DNA of 64,000 bases, from the NCBI GenBank assembly GCA_002494725.1, contig DACG01000011.1, positions 1-64,000 of the forward strand. Direction: 5' to 3'. The stretch is from Geoglobus sp. UBA235. GTDB taxonomy: Archaea > Halobacteriota > Archaeoglobi > Archaeoglobales > Archaeoglobaceae. The notes under the pieces were generated by a model. That model was not told where the DNA came from. It searched no databases and was given only the letters and a program-made list of their open reading frames with translations. Positions 26,072 through 35,480 of this stretch are shown piece by piece; the stretch's first letter is position 1; the number at the start of each line of letters is the position of its first letter. The position numbers were made by a program, and so were the translations under genes.

Positions 26072-26299
26072 ATGGCGGACGAGAAGAAGTACACGACTGT
26101 CTCAATTCCAAAGCCGCTCTACGAGAAAATAAAGGCCAGAATTGAGGGGACCGGATTCACGTCAGTTTCAGACTATGTTACGTACGTTCTGAGAGAGGTG
26201 CTCGCAAGCCTCGAAGAGGAGGAGAAGGAGGAGGTTTTCAGCAAGGAAGAGGAAGAGAAGGTAAAGGAGAGGCTGAGAGCTCTTGGATATCTGGACTGA
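26072..26299 (+). CDS. Ribbon-helix-helix protein, putative regulator of sulfate activation
   Basis: A 75-residue protein with an RHH (CopG-like) N-terminus: a TTVSIPKPLYEKI strand and helix, then FTSVSDYVTYVLREVLA. A highly charged Glu/Lys helix forms the C-terminus. The ATG at 26072 follows AGGTGAT; GTG 26063 and ATG 26066 are in frame. It begins the sat operon, 18 bases upstream of sat, and the phased TTAATTA repeats lie in its promoter. Confidence 0.75.
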   Translation: MADEKKYTTVSIPKPLYEKIKARIEGTGFTSVSDYVTYVLREVLASLEEEEKEEVFSKEEEEKVKERLRALGYLD

Positions 26300-26317
26300 C
26301 GCAAGCAGGGGTTAAAT

Positions 26318-27457
26318 ATGGTATCCAAACCCCACGGAGGAAGAATCATAAGGAGAGTTGCGTCCAAAAAAGCAAGGGAGAGAATTCTGAACGAGCAGCA
26401 TGAATACCCGAAAATAGGCGTTGAACATGGAGAGGCAATAGACGTTGAAAACATAGCCCACGGAGTTTATTCTCCCCTGACGGGATTTCTCACTGAAGAT
26501 GACTACGTTTCCGTTCTCGACCACATGCGCCTGAGCGACGACACACCCTGGACCATTCCGGTCGTGCTCGATGTAAGTGACAGAGACTTCGGTGAAGGTG
26601 ACGCTGTTCTTCTTCACCACAATGGCCATATCGTAGCCAGAATGCACGTTGAAGAGATTTACAGGTTCGACAAAAAGGAGTTTGCAGAGAGAGTTTTCAA
26701 AACACTCGACCCCAGTCATCCCGGAGTTTCGAGAGTCTATGCGATGGGAGAGTATCTGGTTGGAGGGGAAATAGAGCTTCTGAATGAGCTCGAAAACCCC
26801 TTTGCCAGCTACACGCTGAGGCCTGTTGAAACGAGGGTTCTCTTCAGAGAGAGGGGCTGGAAGACGATCGTGGCTTTTCAGACCAGAAATGTCCCTCACC
26901 TTGGCCACGAATATGTGCAGAAGGCTGCACTCACATTCGTTGACGGACTGTTCATAAACCCGGTTCTTGGAAGGAAGAAGACAGGGGACTTCAGAGACGA
27001 GGTGATAATAAGAGCGTATGAAGCTCTGTTCAGGCATTACTATCCAAGAAACGCTGCTGTCCTGGCAACGGTCAGATACGAGATGAGATATGCCGGGCCA
27101 AGAGAGGCAATACACCACGCGATAATGAGGAAGAATTTCGGTGCAACTCACCTCATAGTCGGGAGGGATCATGCAGGAGTTGGAGATTATTACGGCCCCT
27201 ACGAGGCGTGGGAAATTTTTGACGAATTCCCTGATCTGGGAATAACGCCCATGTTTATCCGCGAAGCGTTTTACTGCAGGAAGTGTGGCGGAATGGTCAA
27301 CGCGAAGATCTGCAGTCATGACGAGGAGTTCAGAATCAGGATAAGCGGAACGAAGCTGAGGGCCATGATCTCCGAAGGCACCGCTCCTCCGGAGCACATG
27401 ATGAGAAGGGAGGTTTTTGAGGCAATAAGCAGCTTCGAAAATCCGTTCGTGGAGTGA
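26318..27457 (+). CDS. sat: Sulfate adenylyltransferase (ATP sulfurylase)
   Basis: A 379-residue enzyme making APS from sulfate and ATP. The active-site motif QTRNVPHLGHE is at residues 188-198 and the second, VGRDHAGVGDYYGPYE, follows. A CRKCG...CSH set near 325-342 fits the zinc site of thermophile enzymes. No C-terminal kinase domain is present; APS kinase is a separate gene (29808). The presence of cysC points to PAPS production rather than the dissimilatory Sat-Apr route. A 401-codon opposite-strand frame is a shadow. Confidence 0.95.
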   Translation: MVSKPHGGRIIRRVASKKARERILNEQHEYPKIGVEHGEAIDVENIAHGVYSPLTGFLTEDDYVSVLDHMRLSDDTPWTIPVVLDVSDRDFGEGDAVLLHHNGHIVARMHVEEIYRFDKKEFAERVFKTLDPSHPGVSRVYAMGEYLVGGEIELLNELENPFASYTLRPVETRVLFRERGWKTIVAFQTRNVPHLGHEYVQKAALTFVDGLFINPVLGRKKTGDFRDEVIIRAYEALFRHYYPRNAAVLATVRYEMRYAGPREAIHHAIMRKNFGATHLIVGRDHAGVGDYYGPYEAWEIFDEFPDLGITPMFIREAFYCRKCGGMVNAKICSHDEEFRIRISGTKLRAMISEGTAPPEHMMRREVFEAISSFENPFVE

Positions 27458-27461
27458 AAGA

Positions 27462-28406
27462 ATGGATCTGATAATACACCACTGGGATGCGGACGGGATA
27501 TGCTCGGCTTCGCTCATAGCAAGACATCTTGCAAAAGGAGACTTCCTGAATGCATCACCACCTGTAGGCGAGTACAGGTTCGACGAAAGAATTCACAGGC
27601 TGATTGAGGGGGCAGATTCGGTTTTCGTTGCGGATCTTAACGTTCCGGGCGAGGTGGAAGGGGTCGGGAAGAGAACGATTTTCTTCGATCACCACATTCA
27701 GCCCAGAATTAAAAGCAGTGTGGTGAGGCAGATAAATCCGGTAATTGAGGGAAAAAATTCTGCCTCATGCGCAATCGTTGTTTCGCAGCACTTGGATACA
27801 TGGGGCGCTGAAACGGTAATAGGAACCGTCGGAGATGCTGGAAGATCAGCTTTCAGCATCCCTGAAATAAGAAAGACCATGGAAAGGCTCGGAATGTCAG
27901 AAAATCAGGCAAAAAGGCTTGCAGAGCTTGTGGACTCCAGCCACATTTCCGGAAACAGGGCAGGTGTTGAGGAAGCCGTAAGGGTCATCTTGGAAAGTGA
28001 CTGGAGAGATTTGCTGGAATACGAACCCTGGATAAGGCAGGCTGAGGAAATTGAAAGGGAAATTGAGAAAGTCCTGTCCGGGGTTGAGCAGAAGGGCAAT
28101 ACGGCGTTCATCGAATTCCGGAGCAAGTTCAACATAATATCGAGAGTTGCGAGAGCTCTCGTGTGGAGCATGGGGTTTGAGGAGGCTCTGGTGATTAACA
28201 GGGACTTCAACGGAAAGGTTCAGCTGTATTACAGGATCTCGAGAGAGGTTGCTCCGGAAAAGGGCACCGGCAGGATGATCTTGGATCTGAGGTCTCTCGG
28301 AATAAGCGCAGGTGGAAAAGAGGAGGTTGTCGGGTGTGTTTTCGAACCGGAAAAATTCGAGCAGGTTATCGAGGTCGTGAAGCGCTACGTGGGGTGGTTG
28401 GATTGA
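27462..28406 (+). CDS. DHH-family phosphoesterase (possible PAP phosphatase)
   Basis: A 314-residue protein with the DHH motifs: HHWDADGICSAS at residues 5-16, ADLN, FFDHH near residue 75 and TVGDAG. A DHHA1-type C-terminal part is likely. DHH enzymes hydrolyse nanoRNA, cyclic dinucleotides or 3'-phosphoadenosine-5'-phosphate (PAP). Between sat and cysC, removal of PAP left by PAPS-dependent sulfotransferases is the most economical guess. It overlaps the next gene by four bases (TTGA). Confidence 0.82.
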   Translation: MDLIIHHWDADGICSASLIARHLAKGDFLNASPPVGEYRFDERIHRLIEGADSVFVADLNVPGEVEGVGKRTIFFDHHIQPRIKSSVVRQINPVIEGKNSASCAIVVSQHLDTWGAETVIGTVGDAGRSAFSIPEIRKTMERLGMSENQAKRLAELVDSSHISGNRAGVEEAVRVILESDWRDLLEYEPWIRQAEEIEREIEKVLSGVEQKGNTAFIEFRSKFNIISRVARALVWSMGFEEALVINRDFNGKVQLYYRISREVAPEKGTGRMILDLRSLGISAGGKEEVVGCVFEPEKFEQVIEVVKRYVGWLD

Positions 28407-29797
28407 AGGACGGTTACGCTGATAGCGTTAAGAGAGTGTTCGTCATCGGTCTCGATTCTGCACCTCCAGAGCTTCTTTTCAACAGATTCTTCGATGATCT
28501 GCCGAACATAAGAAGGCTGCTCGAGAAATCTGTTTACGGGCCGATGAAAAGCTGCATTCCCGCGATAACCATTCCCGCCTGGATGGTGATGGCAACCGGA
28601 AAAAGCCCGGGTGAACTTGGCCTATACGGGTTCAGGCACAGAAAGAAAGGAACGTACAACGACGTCTGGATTGCCCACAGCCTGATGGTTAAAGAAAAGG
28701 CGGTCTGGGATTATCTGGGTGAGGAAGGAAGGAGATCCATTCTGGTGGGGGTTCCGCCAAGCTATCCACCCAGAAAGCTTAGGGGATGTATGGTGGGCTG
28801 TTTCATAACCCCAGATGCTGAGAGCGATTACACTTACCCGGGAGAGCTGAAGAGGGAGATAGAGAGGCTCGTTGGGGAGTATATCTTCGATGTCGTGTTC
28901 AGGAAGGACGAGAGAGGTGAAGTTAAAAAGAAAATCTGGGAAATGACGGAGAAGAGGTTCGAGGTCATCAGGTACCTTATCGAGAACAGGGCGTGGGACT
29001 TCTTCAAGTTTGTGGAGATCGGTCTCGACAGGGTGCATCACGCGTTCTGGAAGTACTTTGACGAGACTCATCACCTGCACGAGCCGGATAGCGAGTACAG
29101 GGATGCGATCCCGGACTACTACAGGCTCCTTGACAGGGAGATTGGAAAAACTCTGAAACTGCTCGATCTCGATGAAACTGCCGTGATGATCGTCTCCGAC
29201 CACGGAGTCAAGGCGATGAAGGGAGCGTTTGCCATAAACCAGTGGCTCATAGAGGAGGGACTGCTCAGGGTGAGAGATGGGGAGATCAGGGAAGGCTCAA
29301 GGCTCGAAAAGCTCGACGTGGACTGGAAGAACTCAACTGCCTGGGCGTGGGGAGGGTATTACTCGAGAATTTTCATAAACGTCGAGGGCAGGGAGCCTGA
29401 GGGAAAGGTGAGCTCTGAGAGGTTCCATGAGGCGAGAGACGAGATTGCAGACCTCGTAAAGTCCATTCGGGGGCCGGATGGAGAGAAGTGGGACACGAAG
29501 GTGTACTATCCGGAGGACATTTACCCAGTTGCGAGGGGTGACAGGCCGGATATGATGGTTTACCTCGACAACCTCAGCTGGAGAGCCGCAGGAACGCTCG
29601 GCTACGAAACGCCCTATCTGGAGGAGAACGATACCGGACCAGATGATGCCGTTCACTCGGAATACGGGGTTTTCTCGCTGTACATGCCGGGCATGGAAGA
29701 ATCAAGACAGGCTGTCACGGAAATTTACGATTTCGCTCCAACCGTATTGAGACTGTTCGGAATTGAGAAGGAATTCAGGGGGCGCAGCATCGTATAG
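28403..29797 (+). CDS. Alkaline-phosphatase-superfamily nucleotide phosphodiesterase-like protein
   Basis: A 464-residue enzyme of the alkaline phosphatase superfamily (type I phosphodiesterase/pyrophosphatase branch). The metal site starts VFVIGLDSAPPE; the nucleophile is probably a threonine in CIPAITIPAW; DHG in IVSDHGVKAMKG closes the metal site. A TTG at 28403, overlapping the DHH stop as TTGA, is the likely start; GTG 28436 is an alternative. Its location inside the sulfate-activation operon suggests a nucleotide or sulfated-nucleotide substrate, but this is unproven. Confidence 0.78.
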   Translation: MKDGYADSVKRVFVIGLDSAPPELLFNRFFDDLPNIRRLLEKSVYGPMKSCIPAITIPAWMVMATGKSPGELGLYGFRHRKKGTYNDVWIAHSLMVKEKAVWDYLGEEGRRSILVGVPPSYPPRKLRGCMVGCFITPDAESDYTYPGELKREIERLVGEYIFDVVFRKDERGEVKKKIWEMTEKRFEVIRYLIENRAWDFFKFVEIGLDRVHHAFWKYFDETHHLHEPDSEYRDAIPDYYRLLDREIGKTLKLLDLDETAVMIVSDHGVKAMKGAFAINQWLIEEGLLRVRDGEIREGSRLEKLDVDWKNSTAWAWGGYYSRIFINVEGREPEGKVSSERFHEARDEIADLVKSIRGPDGEKWDTKVYYPEDIYPVARGDRPDMMVYLDNLSWRAAGTLGYETPYLEENDTGPDDAVHSEYGVFSLYMPGMEESRQAVTEIYDFAPTVLRLFGIEKEFRGRSIV

Positions 29798-29807
29798 GGG
29801 TGATGCA

Positions 29808-30347
29808 ATGCTCAGAAATCTGGAAAGGGGGTTTACGGTGTGGCTTACCGGGCCAAGTGGGGCGGGAAAAACCACTCTTGCAAAGAAACTCGCCGAAAAA
29901 CTTGCAGGCATGGGATTCAGGGTTGAGATACTGGATGGAGATGAAATAAGGAGAACTCTCTACCCTGAACTCGGATTCAGCAGGGAGGCAAGGGAGATGC
30001 ACAACAGAATAGTGATTCACATGGCGAAGCTACTGTCGAGGAACGGAGTCATAGCGATAGTCTCGCTCATCTCTCCTTACAGAGCAGTCAGGGAGCAGGC
30101 AAGAAGGGAGATCGGTGACTTCATCGAGGTTTACGTTAACGCCCCGTTGGAAGTCAGAATAAAGCGCGATCCGAAGGGGCTTTACAGGAAGGCGATGAAG
30201 GGGGAGATAAAGGGTCTCACCGGCTACGACGGAGTGTACGAGGAACCCGAAAATCCGGAAGTTGCCATAGACAGCTCGAGGATGACTCCGGAGGAGGAGG
30301 TAATTGCAGTAATCAACAAGGCAAGAGAGCTGGGATACATTCCGTAG
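29808..30347 (+). CDS. cysC: Adenylylsulfate (APS) kinase
   Basis: A 179-residue kinase making PAPS from APS. The P-loop is GPSGAGKTT (residues 15-23), with LDGDEIRRTLYPELGFS and NGVIAIVSLISPYRAVRE as substrate-binding segments. The start at 29808 follows GGGGTGAT; an upstream ATG at 29763 would add 15 atypical residues. It completes the route sulfate to APS to PAPS with sat. It lies 12 bases before the permease gene. Confidence 0.93.
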   Translation: MLRNLERGFTVWLTGPSGAGKTTLAKKLAEKLAGMGFRVEILDGDEIRRTLYPELGFSREAREMHNRIVIHMAKLLSRNGVIAIVSLISPYRAVREQARREIGDFIEVYVNAPLEVRIKRDPKGLYRKAMKGEIKGLTGYDGVYEEPENPEVAIDSSRMTPEEEVIAVINKARELGYIP

Positions 30348-30359
30348 GGAGGCAGGGTT

Positions 30360-31106
30360 TTGGACGTTACGTTTGTGATTCTCGGTCTCACTGTCGGATT
30401 TCTTGTGGGTCTCACAGGGATTGGCGGAGGAGCTCTGATGACGCCCTCGCTGATTTTTCTCGGAATGGAGCCGCTGAGGGCAGTTGGCACAGATCTGCTT
30501 TACGTCACGGCAACGAAAGTGTTCGGGACTGCCTTCCACCACAGGATGGGGAGAGTGAGGTACGACATCGCCCTCAGACTGCTTGCAGGCAGCGTTCCTG
30601 CAGTCATCCTTGGCGGATTTTTGCTGAGGATTCTCGACAGAGATGCTCTGAATTCCTACCTCACCCTCCTGCTGGGTCTCGTTCTTGTATCAAGTGCCGC
30701 GATCAGCATGGTCAAGCAGGAACTCAACCCGCCGATCAGACCGAGAATGTTTCACCTCTACGTTCTCGGATTCGTTGTTGGCCTCACAGTCCAGTTCACG
30801 TCCGTTGGGGCGGGAGTTATCGTGAGCTTCACTCTCATAAATCTGGCAAGGATCTCCCCGGCCGATGTGGTTGGGATATCCATATTCTACGGGCTTTTAC
30901 TTTCTCTGATGAGTTTTCTGAACTACGCTTCGATAAACAGTGTTGATTACACCATCGCTGCAATGCTGATCTCCGGCTCAATCTTTGGAGTCTTTGCAGG
31001 AACGAAAATCAGCACGAAGACCGAGAGCGAGAAGCTCAAGAAGGTGATAAACCTGCTGATCGCAGTAATCGGAGCGTTCACGCTGCTGAATTACGGCCTT
31101 CATTGA
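30360..31106 (+). CDS. TauE/SafE-family anion permease
   Basis: A 248-residue membrane protein of the TauE/SafE family with about eight hydrophobic segments and two similar halves starting GLTGIGGGALMTPSLI and GLTVQFTSVGAGVIVSFTLI. Family members transport sulfite, sulfonates or related anions; here sulfate uptake for the operon is plausible. The start is TTG 30360, seven bases after GGGAGG. Confidence 0.85.
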   Translation: MDVTFVILGLTVGFLVGLTGIGGGALMTPSLIFLGMEPLRAVGTDLLYVTATKVFGTAFHHRMGRVRYDIALRLLAGSVPAVILGGFLLRILDRDALNSYLTLLLGLVLVSSAAISMVKQELNPPIRPRMFHLYVLGFVVGLTVQFTSVGAGVIVSFTLINLARISPADVVGISIFYGLLLSLMSFLNYASINSVDYTIAAMLISGSIFGVFAGTKISTKTESEKLKKVINLLIAVIGAFTLLNYGLH

Positions 31107-31212
31107 CCCTTTCGATCTTGCATTGCACGGGAAAAAATTTGCCAGAATCTCAGATGAAGAAGTGGAGCAGATGAGCTTAGAGGAGCAGAAGAAACATGAA
31201 GGCTCTGCTTGA
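31090..31212 (+). other. Short open frame, possible gene remnant
   Basis: Between the permease stop and glmS, a frame reads DPFDLALHGKKFARISDEEV, then EQMSLEEQKKHEGSA before a TGA. The sequence looks protein-like but has no ATG, and only a possible TTG start. It could be the tail of a decayed gene or a 29-residue peptide. I recognise no family. The rest of 31107-31289 shows nothing else. Confidence 0.2.
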
Positions 31213-31289
31213 CATCTCACGATTGAGTACGCTATGCCGTAGTTTTCTGCCGGAGTGGGTTGAGTTGAATTGCAGCTTTCCAGCAAACA

Positions 31290-33065
31290 TTACTCAACAG
31301 TAACGCTCTTCGCCAGATTTCTCGGCTTGTCTATCTCACACCCCCTCTTTCTTGCGGTGTAGTAGGCAAGCAACTGGAGAGCGATGGAATGGGTTACTGC
31401 CGTGAATATGTGCTCTGTCTTTGGCACCCGGATAACATGATCCACGTACTTCTCCACCTCCCTGTCATCCTCTTCAGCAACGGCGACAACAATGGACTCC
31501 CTCGCCTTCACCTCCTTGATGTTGTTGAGCATTATCTCGTAAGTCTCGTCAGGAATGAGCGATGCAATGACTGGAGTTTTTTTGCCCAGCAGGGCAAACG
31601 GTCCGTGCTTGAGCTCCCCAGCCGGATACGCCTCAGCGTGAATGTAAGAGATTTCCTTCATCTTCAGTGCTCCCTCCATGGCAATCGGCACGCCTATGCC
31701 TCTCCCGATATACATCATGTTCTCGAAGGTCGCAAGTCTTTCAGCTGTCTGCCTGATTTCGTCTTCTCTTCCGAGAATCTTTCTTACCAGTTCTGGCATG
31801 ATCCTTAGCTCGTCGATGAGCCTGTTCACGTCGCTTCCCGGCATCCCCGAAAGCTTCAGGGCAATCAGGTAGAGAACGATGAGCTGAGCGATGAAGGATT
31901 TCGTTGCGGCAACGCTTATCTCCGGCCCCGCCCTCGTGTAAAGGACGTGGTCAGCAATTCTCGTTGCCGTGCTGCCCAGAACGTTCACTATGGCAAGAGT
32001 TCTCGCTCCGAGCTTTTTGGCTATCCTCATCGCTTCGAGAGTGTCAGCAGTCTCTCCAGACTGAGTAATCGCTATCGCAAGAGCCCGATGCAGTGGTGGC
32101 TGGTGGTAGATGAATTCGGAAGCAAACTCCACTCTCACAGGAATTCCCGTGAGCTTCTCTATCAGGTATTTCCCAATCAGACTTGCGTGGTAAGAGGTTC
32201 CGCAGGCGATGAACACCACCTCAGAAATTCCGGCCGAGAAGCTGACATCTATTTCGATGTCCTCTGAAAGGTACTCGAACAGAGTGTCCTCTATAACTCT
32301 CGGAGTCTCGTGAATCTCTTTCAGCATGAAGTGCTCGTAACCTCCCTTCTCAGCATCCTCAATGCTCCAGGGAATTGTCTCGGCTCTCCTTTCGATTTTT
32401 TTCCCACCGCTCCAGATCTCAAAGCCGTTCCTTCTCAGAACCACGAGGTCTCCGTCCTCAAGGTAAACAACCCGGCTGGTGTAGTCGAGAATCGCCGGCA
32501 CATCAGAGGCGATGATCCACTCCTCGTCCCCAACTCCAAGCACTAAGGGGCTCTTGTAACGAGCAGCAACAAGCTCATCCCTTTCAGCGTGAAGTGTCAC
32601 AAGGGCATACGAGCCTCTGAGCCTGCTGACAGCTTTCTCCACAGCCTCCTTCAGATCTCCTCCGTAATTCTCCTCGATCAGGTGAGCAATCACTTCTGTG
32701 TCGGTTTCAGATTTGAATTCGTGACCTCTGTTTTCGAGCTCCTCTCTGAGTGACTGAAAGTTGGAGATTATTCCGTTGTGCACAACAGCTATTTTCCCGC
32801 TGCAATCTGTGTGGGGGTGAGCGTTAATTTCAGATGGCTTTCCATGGGTTGCCCATCTGGTGTGTCCCACACCCAGATTTCCATCGGCAACGTTGTAGGC
32901 TTTCGCATCCCCTATGGCCCCAACCCTCTTGATCAGCCGTATTTCATTTCCATGTTTCACCGCAATTCCCCACGAGTCGTAACCGCGGTATTCAAGCCTC
33001 TTCAGTGCTGAGATTATGACCTCATCAGCCCTCCTGAAGCCGATGTATCCGGCGATCCCGCACAT
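31290..33065 (-). CDS. glmS: Glutamine--fructose-6-phosphate aminotransferase
   Basis: A 591-residue enzyme that makes glucosamine-6-phosphate. The glutaminase domain begins MCGIAGYIG, with Cys2 as nucleophile after Met removal. Two SIS sugar-isomerase domains follow (ACGTSYHASLIGKYL and IGRGIGVPIAMEGALKMKE), with the C-terminus ending NLAKSVTVE. Its ATG abuts the stop of the nucleotidyltransferase gene (TGAATG), in one operon supplying UDP-GlcNAc-type precursors. Confidence 0.97.
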   Translation of the reverse strand: MCGIAGYIGFRRADEVIISALKRLEYRGYDSWGIAVKHGNEIRLIKRVGAIGDAKAYNVADGNLGVGHTRWATHGKPSEINAHPHTDCSGKIAVVHNGIISNFQSLREELENRGHEFKSETDTEVIAHLIEENYGGDLKEAVEKAVSRLRGSYALVTLHAERDELVAARYKSPLVLGVGDEEWIIASDVPAILDYTSRVVYLEDGDLVVLRRNGFEIWSGGKKIERRAETIPWSIEDAEKGGYEHFMLKEIHETPRVIEDTLFEYLSEDIEIDVSFSAGISEVVFIACGTSYHASLIGKYLIEKLTGIPVRVEFASEFIYHQPPLHRALAIAITQSGETADTLEAMRIAKKLGARTLAIVNVLGSTATRIADHVLYTRAGPEISVAATKSFIAQLIVLYLIALKLSGMPGSDVNRLIDELRIMPELVRKILGREDEIRQTAERLATFENMMYIGRGIGVPIAMEGALKMKEISYIHAEAYPAGELKHGPFALLGKKTPVIASLIPDETYEIMLNNIKEVKARESIVVAVAEEDDREVEKYVDHVIRVPKTEHIFTAVTHSIALQLLAYYTARKRGCEIDKPRNLAKSVTVE

Positions 33066-34238
33066 TCACAACACCCTCGAATCATCAGGAATTCTGCCCG
33101 ATACTACCCTGAGGGGCCACACCTCCACCCCGTTCCCTATAACTGCACCGGGCATCGCCGTCACCTTCGCACCTATCCTGCATCCCTCTCCGACAAAAGC
33201 CCCTGTTTCGATCCTCAAAACCCTGCCGTTTTCCTCAACAGATGCAGTGTCTTTCACCGCAGTAAATCCCGGCATCACTCTCGTTCCGGAATCGATCACC
33301 GAGCCCTCAATCCTGCTTCCGCTCCCTATTCTGACGTTGTCCCCAATCACGCTGTTCTCAACAACCGAGAATGGCTCTATCCTGGTGTTGTTACCTATGG
33401 AAACACTGGGCCCGACAACAGCGTTCGGTCCAATCTCGCAGTTCTCGCCAATTATCACCGGTCCCCGTATGTACGTGCCGCTCCTTATAACGCAGCCATC
33501 CCCAATGACCACGTCACCCAGAATGGAAACTCCACCCTCAACTTTCCCGGAGACGATCTTTCCTTTAAACCTGAGAGCGATCTCGTTCACCCTCGGGATG
33601 TCCCATGGATGCACCACATCGAGCCACACACCATCGCTTTCCACGGCCGTAAATCTCACACTCCCTCTGATCATGGAATTGATTACGGCCGTTAAATCGT
33701 TCTCGTTTCCAATGAATTCGAAGACTGAGGTGTTCAGGTGATAAACTCCAGTATTTGCGAGGTAGCTCACCTCCTCAGCTGGCTTCTCCACGATCTCGAT
33801 GATCTCTCCACCTTCGCCAACCCTCAGCACTCCATATTTCGTCACATTCTCCACGACCTTGTATACCACCGAATTTTCAAGCTTCAGAGCGCTTTTTATG
33901 GTATTATCGTCGATTATGTTATCACCCGGCACAACGAGAAAGTCGCCCTCAACGAGCTCTTCCGCCTGTCTCAGGGCATGGGCTGTTCCGAGCTGCTGCT
34001 GCTGAAAAACGTACTCTATCTCAACGCCAAATTTCTTTCCATTTCCAAAGTAGCTCATCACCCTGTCCTTCCTGTAGCCAACAACCATCACAATGTCGGG
34101 AATTCCTGCCTTTCTCAGCGCTTCAACCACGTACTGGAGAATCGGCTTGTTTCCAACCTTAATCATAACCTTTGGCTTGCTCGCCGTAAAGGGCCTGAGC
34201 CTCTGGCCCTCCCCGGCAGCGAGAATAACGGCCCTCAT
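33066..34238 (-). CDS. Sugar-1-phosphate nucleotidyltransferase with left-handed beta-helix (copy 2)
   Basis: A 390-residue two-domain protein. The nucleotidyltransferase domain starts AVILAAGEGQRLRPFTASKPKV, read as AAGEGQRLRP then KPKVMI. From about residue 235 hexapeptide repeats (VSILGDVVIGDGCVIRSG) form a beta-helix with possible acetyltransferase activity, as in archaeal GlmU-like proteins such as ST0452. It would activate GlcNAc-1-P or glucose-1-P. Its paralogue lies directly upstream, nine bases away, and glmS downstream. Confidence 0.85.
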   Translation of the reverse strand: MRAVILAAGEGQRLRPFTASKPKVMIKVGNKPILQYVVEALRKAGIPDIVMVVGYRKDRVMSYFGNGKKFGVEIEYVFQQQQLGTAHALRQAEELVEGDFLVVPGDNIIDDNTIKSALKLENSVVYKVVENVTKYGVLRVGEGGEIIEIVEKPAEEVSYLANTGVYHLNTSVFEFIGNENDLTAVINSMIRGSVRFTAVESDGVWLDVVHPWDIPRVNEIALRFKGKIVSGKVEGGVSILGDVVIGDGCVIRSGTYIRGPVIIGENCEIGPNAVVGPSVSIGNNTRIEPFSVVENSVIGDNVRIGSGSRIEGSVIDSGTRVMPGFTAVKDTASVEENGRVLRIETGAFVGEGCRIGAKVTAMPGAVIGNGVEVWPLRVVSGRIPDDSRVL

Positions 34239-34247
34239 TCACACCAC

Positions 34248-35456
34248 CTAATACACCTTAGAGTTTGGCTCCACAAACCCGCTGACAACTGCTCCAAGAC
34301 CGATGAAAACGTCATTTCCCACAAGACTGCCAACGTTTATCGAAGCGTTTATTCCGGTTTTCACGTTGTCCCCTATGGCAGCTCCAAACTTCTTCCTTCC
34401 AGTTTTCACGGCCTTCCCCTTGACGTTCACCACCACCTCTCCTTCATCCAGCCTCAGGTTGGCAATCTTCGTTCCGGCACCAAAGTTGCAGTTTTCCCCA
34501 ATCACCGAGTCTCCGATGTAGTTGTGGTGAGGTATCTTGGTGTTGCTCATAACTATCGAGTTCTTGATCTCCACCGCACCGCCCACATGACAGTTATCTC
34601 CTATGGACGTGTAGGGCCTTATGTAGCAGTTCGGCCCGATTCTGCAGTTCCTGCCTATGATCACGGGACCAACTATGTAGCTGCCCGACATAACAACACT
34701 TCCCTCCCCAACAATCACGCTGCCCTTTATCACTGCTCCTTCCTCAACCTCGCCCTCAATCCTCGGCTCGATTTCTGACAGCAGGATCTCATTCGCCTTG
34801 AGCAGGTCCCAGGGATATCCAACATCAATCCACCCCTCAATCCTCACTGCCCTGAACCCCATCCCATCAGCGATCGCCATGGTTATGGAGTCGGTGATCT
34901 CATACTCTCCCCTGACCGAAACGGGAGTTTTCCTGAGATACTCGACGATCTCCCTCGTGAAGGAGTATATTCCAGCGTTGATCAGGTTTGAGGGCGGGTC
35001 ATCTGGTTTCTCGATTATGCTCCTCACAAACCCCTCCTCAACCTCAACAACCCCGAAATCCTGTGGATTTTGCACTTCATGAACCGCTATGGCTTTTTTC
35101 TCTCCAACCAGCTTTTTCAGATCGTCCTCGAAGACTATCGCATCCCCGTTGAGCATGAGGAATCTATCATCGAGGAGGTGCTCGGCTGACAGCAGGGCAT
35201 GAGCAGTTCCGAGCTGTCTCGCCTGCCTTACGTACCTGATCCTCACACCATCAAACTCGCTGCCGAAGTGCTTCCTCACGGTCTCTTCCCTGTATCCAAC
35301 CACAAGGACAACCTCATCCACACCAACCCTCGCGAGGTTCTCGATCACATGCTGGAGTATGGGTTTGTTGGCCACCGGCAGCATAACCTTCGGCTTTGTG
35401 TATGTGAGAGGTCTCATTCTCGTTCCTTCACCTGCTGAGAGGATTACGGCCTGCAC
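34248..35456 (-). CDS. Sugar-1-phosphate nucleotidyltransferase with left-handed beta-helix (copy 1)
   Basis: A 402-residue paralogue of the next gene, with a nucleotidyltransferase domain (AVILSAGEGTRMRPLTYTKP) and C-terminal hexapeptide repeats ending in IGDNVKTGINASINVGS, close to the acetyltransferase region of archaeal GlmU-like enzymes. It may be the GlcNAc-1-P form, but specificity cannot be read reliably. The start is GTG 35456; a minus-strand TATA box at 35481-35492 lies about 30 bases upstream, giving a leaderless message. First gene of the glmS operon. Confidence 0.85.
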   Translation of the reverse strand: MQAVILSAGEGTRMRPLTYTKPKVMLPVANKPILQHVIENLARVGVDEVVLVVGYREETVRKHFGSEFDGVRIRYVRQARQLGTAHALLSAEHLLDDRFLMLNGDAIVFEDDLKKLVGEKKAIAVHEVQNPQDFGVVEVEEGFVRSIIEKPDDPPSNLINAGIYSFTREIVEYLRKTPVSVRGEYEITDSITMAIADGMGFRAVRIEGWIDVGYPWDLLKANEILLSEIEPRIEGEVEEGAVIKGSVIVGEGSVVMSGSYIVGPVIIGRNCRIGPNCYIRPYTSIGDNCHVGGAVEIKNSIVMSNTKIPHHNYIGDSVIGENCNFGAGTKIANLRLDEGEVVVNVKGKAVKTGRKKFGAAIGDNVKTGINASINVGSLVGNDVFIGLGAVVSGFVEPNSKVY

Positions 35457-35480
35457 AGATAGGTCTATCCGCGTTCGACA

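Noticed and set aside
26312..27517. A 401-codon minus-strand frame opposite sat
   Set aside because: ATP sulfurylase on the plus strand has all active-site motifs; the antisense product matches nothing.
33738..34778. A 346-codon plus-strand frame opposite the two nucleotidyltransferase genes
   Set aside because: It spans the junction of two genuine minus-strand genes and has no recognisable domain.
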